64,000 nt of DNA, from NCBI GenBank assembly GCA_024330925.1, contig JANDJK010000002.1, forward strand, positions 16,016-80,015. Direction: 5' to 3'. Positions 62,744 through 64,000 of the stretch are shown piece after piece. Both the position numbers and the translations under genes were made by a program. The stretch comes from Nitrospira sp. Its GTDB lineage: Bacteria; Nitrospirota; Nitrospiria; Nitrospirales; Nitrospiraceae. Numbering within the stretch: the first letter of the stretch is position 1; every line of letters begins with the position of its first letter. The notes below the pieces were generated by a model. That model saw only the letters and a program-made list of their open reading frames with translations, was not told where the DNA came from and made no database searches.

Positions 62744-62750
62744 CGATCAC

Positions 62751-63554
62751 ATGACCGCAACCACTCACACGGCGCCCTTCACGCTGCAACAAATCGGCAC
62801 GGGAACCGCGCGGTTCCCCAGCGGCGTGCCCATTCCCACCCACACCGACCAAATGGTCGATCCCTATTTCCGCACAAGGATGCCAAAGGAACATCAGGTC
62901 GAATGTCTCTTATTCTGGCCGCAGGAAAAAGGAACCTATCCGGGCATTGTGTTGCTTCATGACTGGTGGGGCCTGACCGGCCAAATGAAGGATCTGGGCG
63001 CCCGTCTGGCCTGCGAAGGCTACATGGTCATCGTCCCCAACCTCTATGGCCGACTGGGGGGTATGGTGACCGCCAACGACGATGTAGCCACAGCCCTGGC
63101 TGAGCGACAAGATCCATCGCTGGTCCTGACAGACATCAATTCCTGCTGCGAATATCTCAACACCCGCACCATTGCCAAGCGCAATGAACACGCCGTGGTG
63201 GGCTATGGCATGGGCGGCTCCTACGCCCTGCAGTTCGCCTGCCACCGCAAACGACTGAGAGCAGCGGTGTCTTACTATGGCTCCCTGCCGCAACCGCCCG
63301 GTGAGCTAGCGAAGAATCTCGTGGCACCCGTGCTGGTTCACCAGGCCGGCAAACAGCCGCCCTCAGCCGAGGAACTGGAAACATTGCGCGCCGCTGCCAT
63401 CGAGCAGAGCAAGCAGGTGGAAATTTACCACTATGCGGACGCCGCTCGCGGATTTTGCAATGATGCCAGGGCTGATCTGTACAGAGCCGACGACACGGCG
63501 CTCGCCTGGGAACGGACCGCACGATTTCTCAAAACCTGCTTTCAAGGGACATGA
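62751..63554 (+). CDS. Dienelactone-hydrolase-family protein without catalytic triad
   Basis: A 267-residue alpha/beta hydrolase-fold protein. The family core is clear: ECLLFWPQEKGTYPGIVLLHDWWGLTGQMKDLGARLACEGYMVIVPNLYG. But at the nucleophile elbow, where the family has GxCxGG or GxSxGG, it reads VVGYGMGGSYAL (Gly at residue 153). The acid loop (VLVHQAGKQPPSAEE) lacks the expected Asp, and the His region reads YADAARGFCND (Arg 233 in place of His). All three catalytic positions are thus changed, suggesting a non-hydrolytic binding or scaffold role. Its stop overlaps the start of the next gene (ATGA). Confidence 0.82.
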   Translation: MTATTHTAPFTLQQIGTGTARFPSGVPIPTHTDQMVDPYFRTRMPKEHQVECLLFWPQEKGTYPGIVLLHDWWGLTGQMKDLGARLACEGYMVIVPNLYGRLGGMVTANDDVATALAERQDPSLVLTDINSCCEYLNTRTIAKRNEHAVVGYGMGGSYALQFACHRKRLRAAVSYYGSLPQPPGELAKNLVAPVLVHQAGKQPPSAEELETLRAAAIEQSKQVEIYHYADAARGFCNDARADLYRADDTALAWERTARFLKTCFQGT

Positions 63555-64000
63555 CGATCCGTCTCCTTCCTGCATGGAATGTGACGATGCACGGAACGGG
63601 TTTTCCAAACCGACGTACCATCATCGGCATCCTGACGGACATCAGCATCCTCACGGCGGCTGTTATCGTATGTTGTCTGACACCGTCGGCCTCCACAGCC
63701 GCTGACGATGTTTCGCCGGCGGCCTTGTTCGACATCGTATCCGGTCACGCAGCCCAACTCGCCTCACTCGATTCGAACGCCGCCGCCACAGCGCTCTTCA
63801 TCTCAACGATCGGCCCTTCGCTCGGCCTCCACGATGTGGCCGGAATCCTGAACGCCAAGGGCAAGGGATTGTCACCCAAGGTCGCCCAGGAACTGGGCCT
63901 TGCCGAACTATCGCAATCGGTCCATCAACTGATGGCAGCCCTCACCGCATGGCAACTGGCCGAGTCAGTCTATCGCCTCGTCTCCGCTACCGATGCCTCG
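63551..64000 (+). CDS. Exported protein, N-terminal part (runs off the window)
   Basis: The frame is open from ATG 63551 (AAGGGAC just ahead) to the window end, 150 codons, missing from the ORF track only because there is no stop. A signal-like segment (GILTDISILTAAVIVCCLTPSASTAADD) precedes a helical, Ala-rich region (AALFDIVSGHAAQLASLDSNAAATALFISTIGPSLGLHDVAGILNAKGKGLSPKVAQELGLAELSQSVHQLMAAL). No family was recognised. The ATGA overlap couples it to the triad-less hydrolase. Confidence 0.6.
   Translation, partial: MTIRLLPAWNVTMHGTGFPNRRTIIGILTDISILTAAVIVCCLTPSASTAADDVSPAALFDIVSGHAAQLASLDSNAAATALFISTIGPSLGLHDVAGILNAKGKGLSPKVAQELGLAELSQSVHQLMAALTAWQLAESVYRLVSATDAS

Noticed and set aside
1-64000. 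CRISPR arrays, insertion sequences, phage integration at tRNA-Thr
   Set aside because: No regularly spaced repeats, transposase or integrase genes, or duplicated tRNA 3' end were seen.

Overview
This window is dominated by one very large flagellar locus, all on the minus strand (about 6.9-40.9 kb). It is flanked by bacterial-enhancer (sigma54) two-component systems and by housekeeping genes. A type II NADH dehydrogenase-like enzyme, SthA, a QseG/GlrKR-like unit, an unusually large FlgK and FlgL, and the flagellar gene order suggest a Gram-negative bacterium. My best guess is Nitrospirota (Nitrospira-like), but this rests on recollection of gene order and style and has not been tested by any search. 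Evidence for a Gram-negative envelope is direct: L- and P-ring proteins FlgH and FlgI, a lipobox on FlgH, and an AsmA-like protein.

Layout. 0-7 kb: the tail of an HDOD protein, sthA (soluble transhydrogenase), a 470-bp gap, an M24 peptidase, and a 1120-residue AsmA-like protein. 7-12.5 kb: the late hook-junction unit flgM-flgN-flgK-flgL-csrA-fliW, read from a convincing sigma28 (FliA) promoter in front of flgM. 12.5-17.7 kb: the rod/ring unit flgF-flgG-flgA-flgH-flgI-flgJ, with a near-perfect sigma54 -24/-12 element in front of flgF. 18-28.5 kb: fliL-M-N-O-P-Q-R-flhB-flhA-flhF-flhG-fliA, with a sigma54 element in front of fliL and a rho-independent terminator just upstream that closes the previous unit. 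28.9-40.8 kb: flgB-flgC-fliE-F-G-H-I-J-motE-like-fliK-flgD-flgE, again with a sigma54-like element in front of flgB. Together these give a readable hierarchy: sigma54 activators switch on basal body, export apparatus and hook; FliA made from the second unit then switches on flgMNKL-csrA-fliW. FlgM presumably holds FliA until the hook is finished, and CsrA-FliW couples filament protein export to translation.

41-52.5 kb: regulators. A TPR protein, a soluble histidine kinase and a sigma54 activator form one overlapping unit (FleS/FleR-like). A second stand-alone sigma54 response regulator follows, then a small hypothetical gene and a tRNA-Thr(TGT) with its own sigma70 promoter. A GlrK-QseG-GlrR-like unit comes next. 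52.6-64 kb: a membrane protein, clpB, an NDH-2-like oxidoreductase, small hypothetical genes, yifB/comM, an Lrp-type RAM-domain protein, a Gfo/Idh/MocA oxidoreductase, a dienelactone-hydrolase-fold protein lacking its catalytic triad, and the start of an exported protein that runs off the window.

The most notable observation is that FliH, the regulator of the flagellar export ATPase, is fused at its N-terminus to a response-regulator receiver domain with all phospho-acceptor residues intact. Other points of interest are the degenerate GTPase motifs of FlhF together with loss of the FlhG activator motif, a shared insert module in FlgK and FlgL, and the triad-less hydrolase. Filament (fliC, fliD, fliS), stator (motAB) and chemotaxis genes are absent from the window. 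No insertion sequence or CRISPR array was seen.
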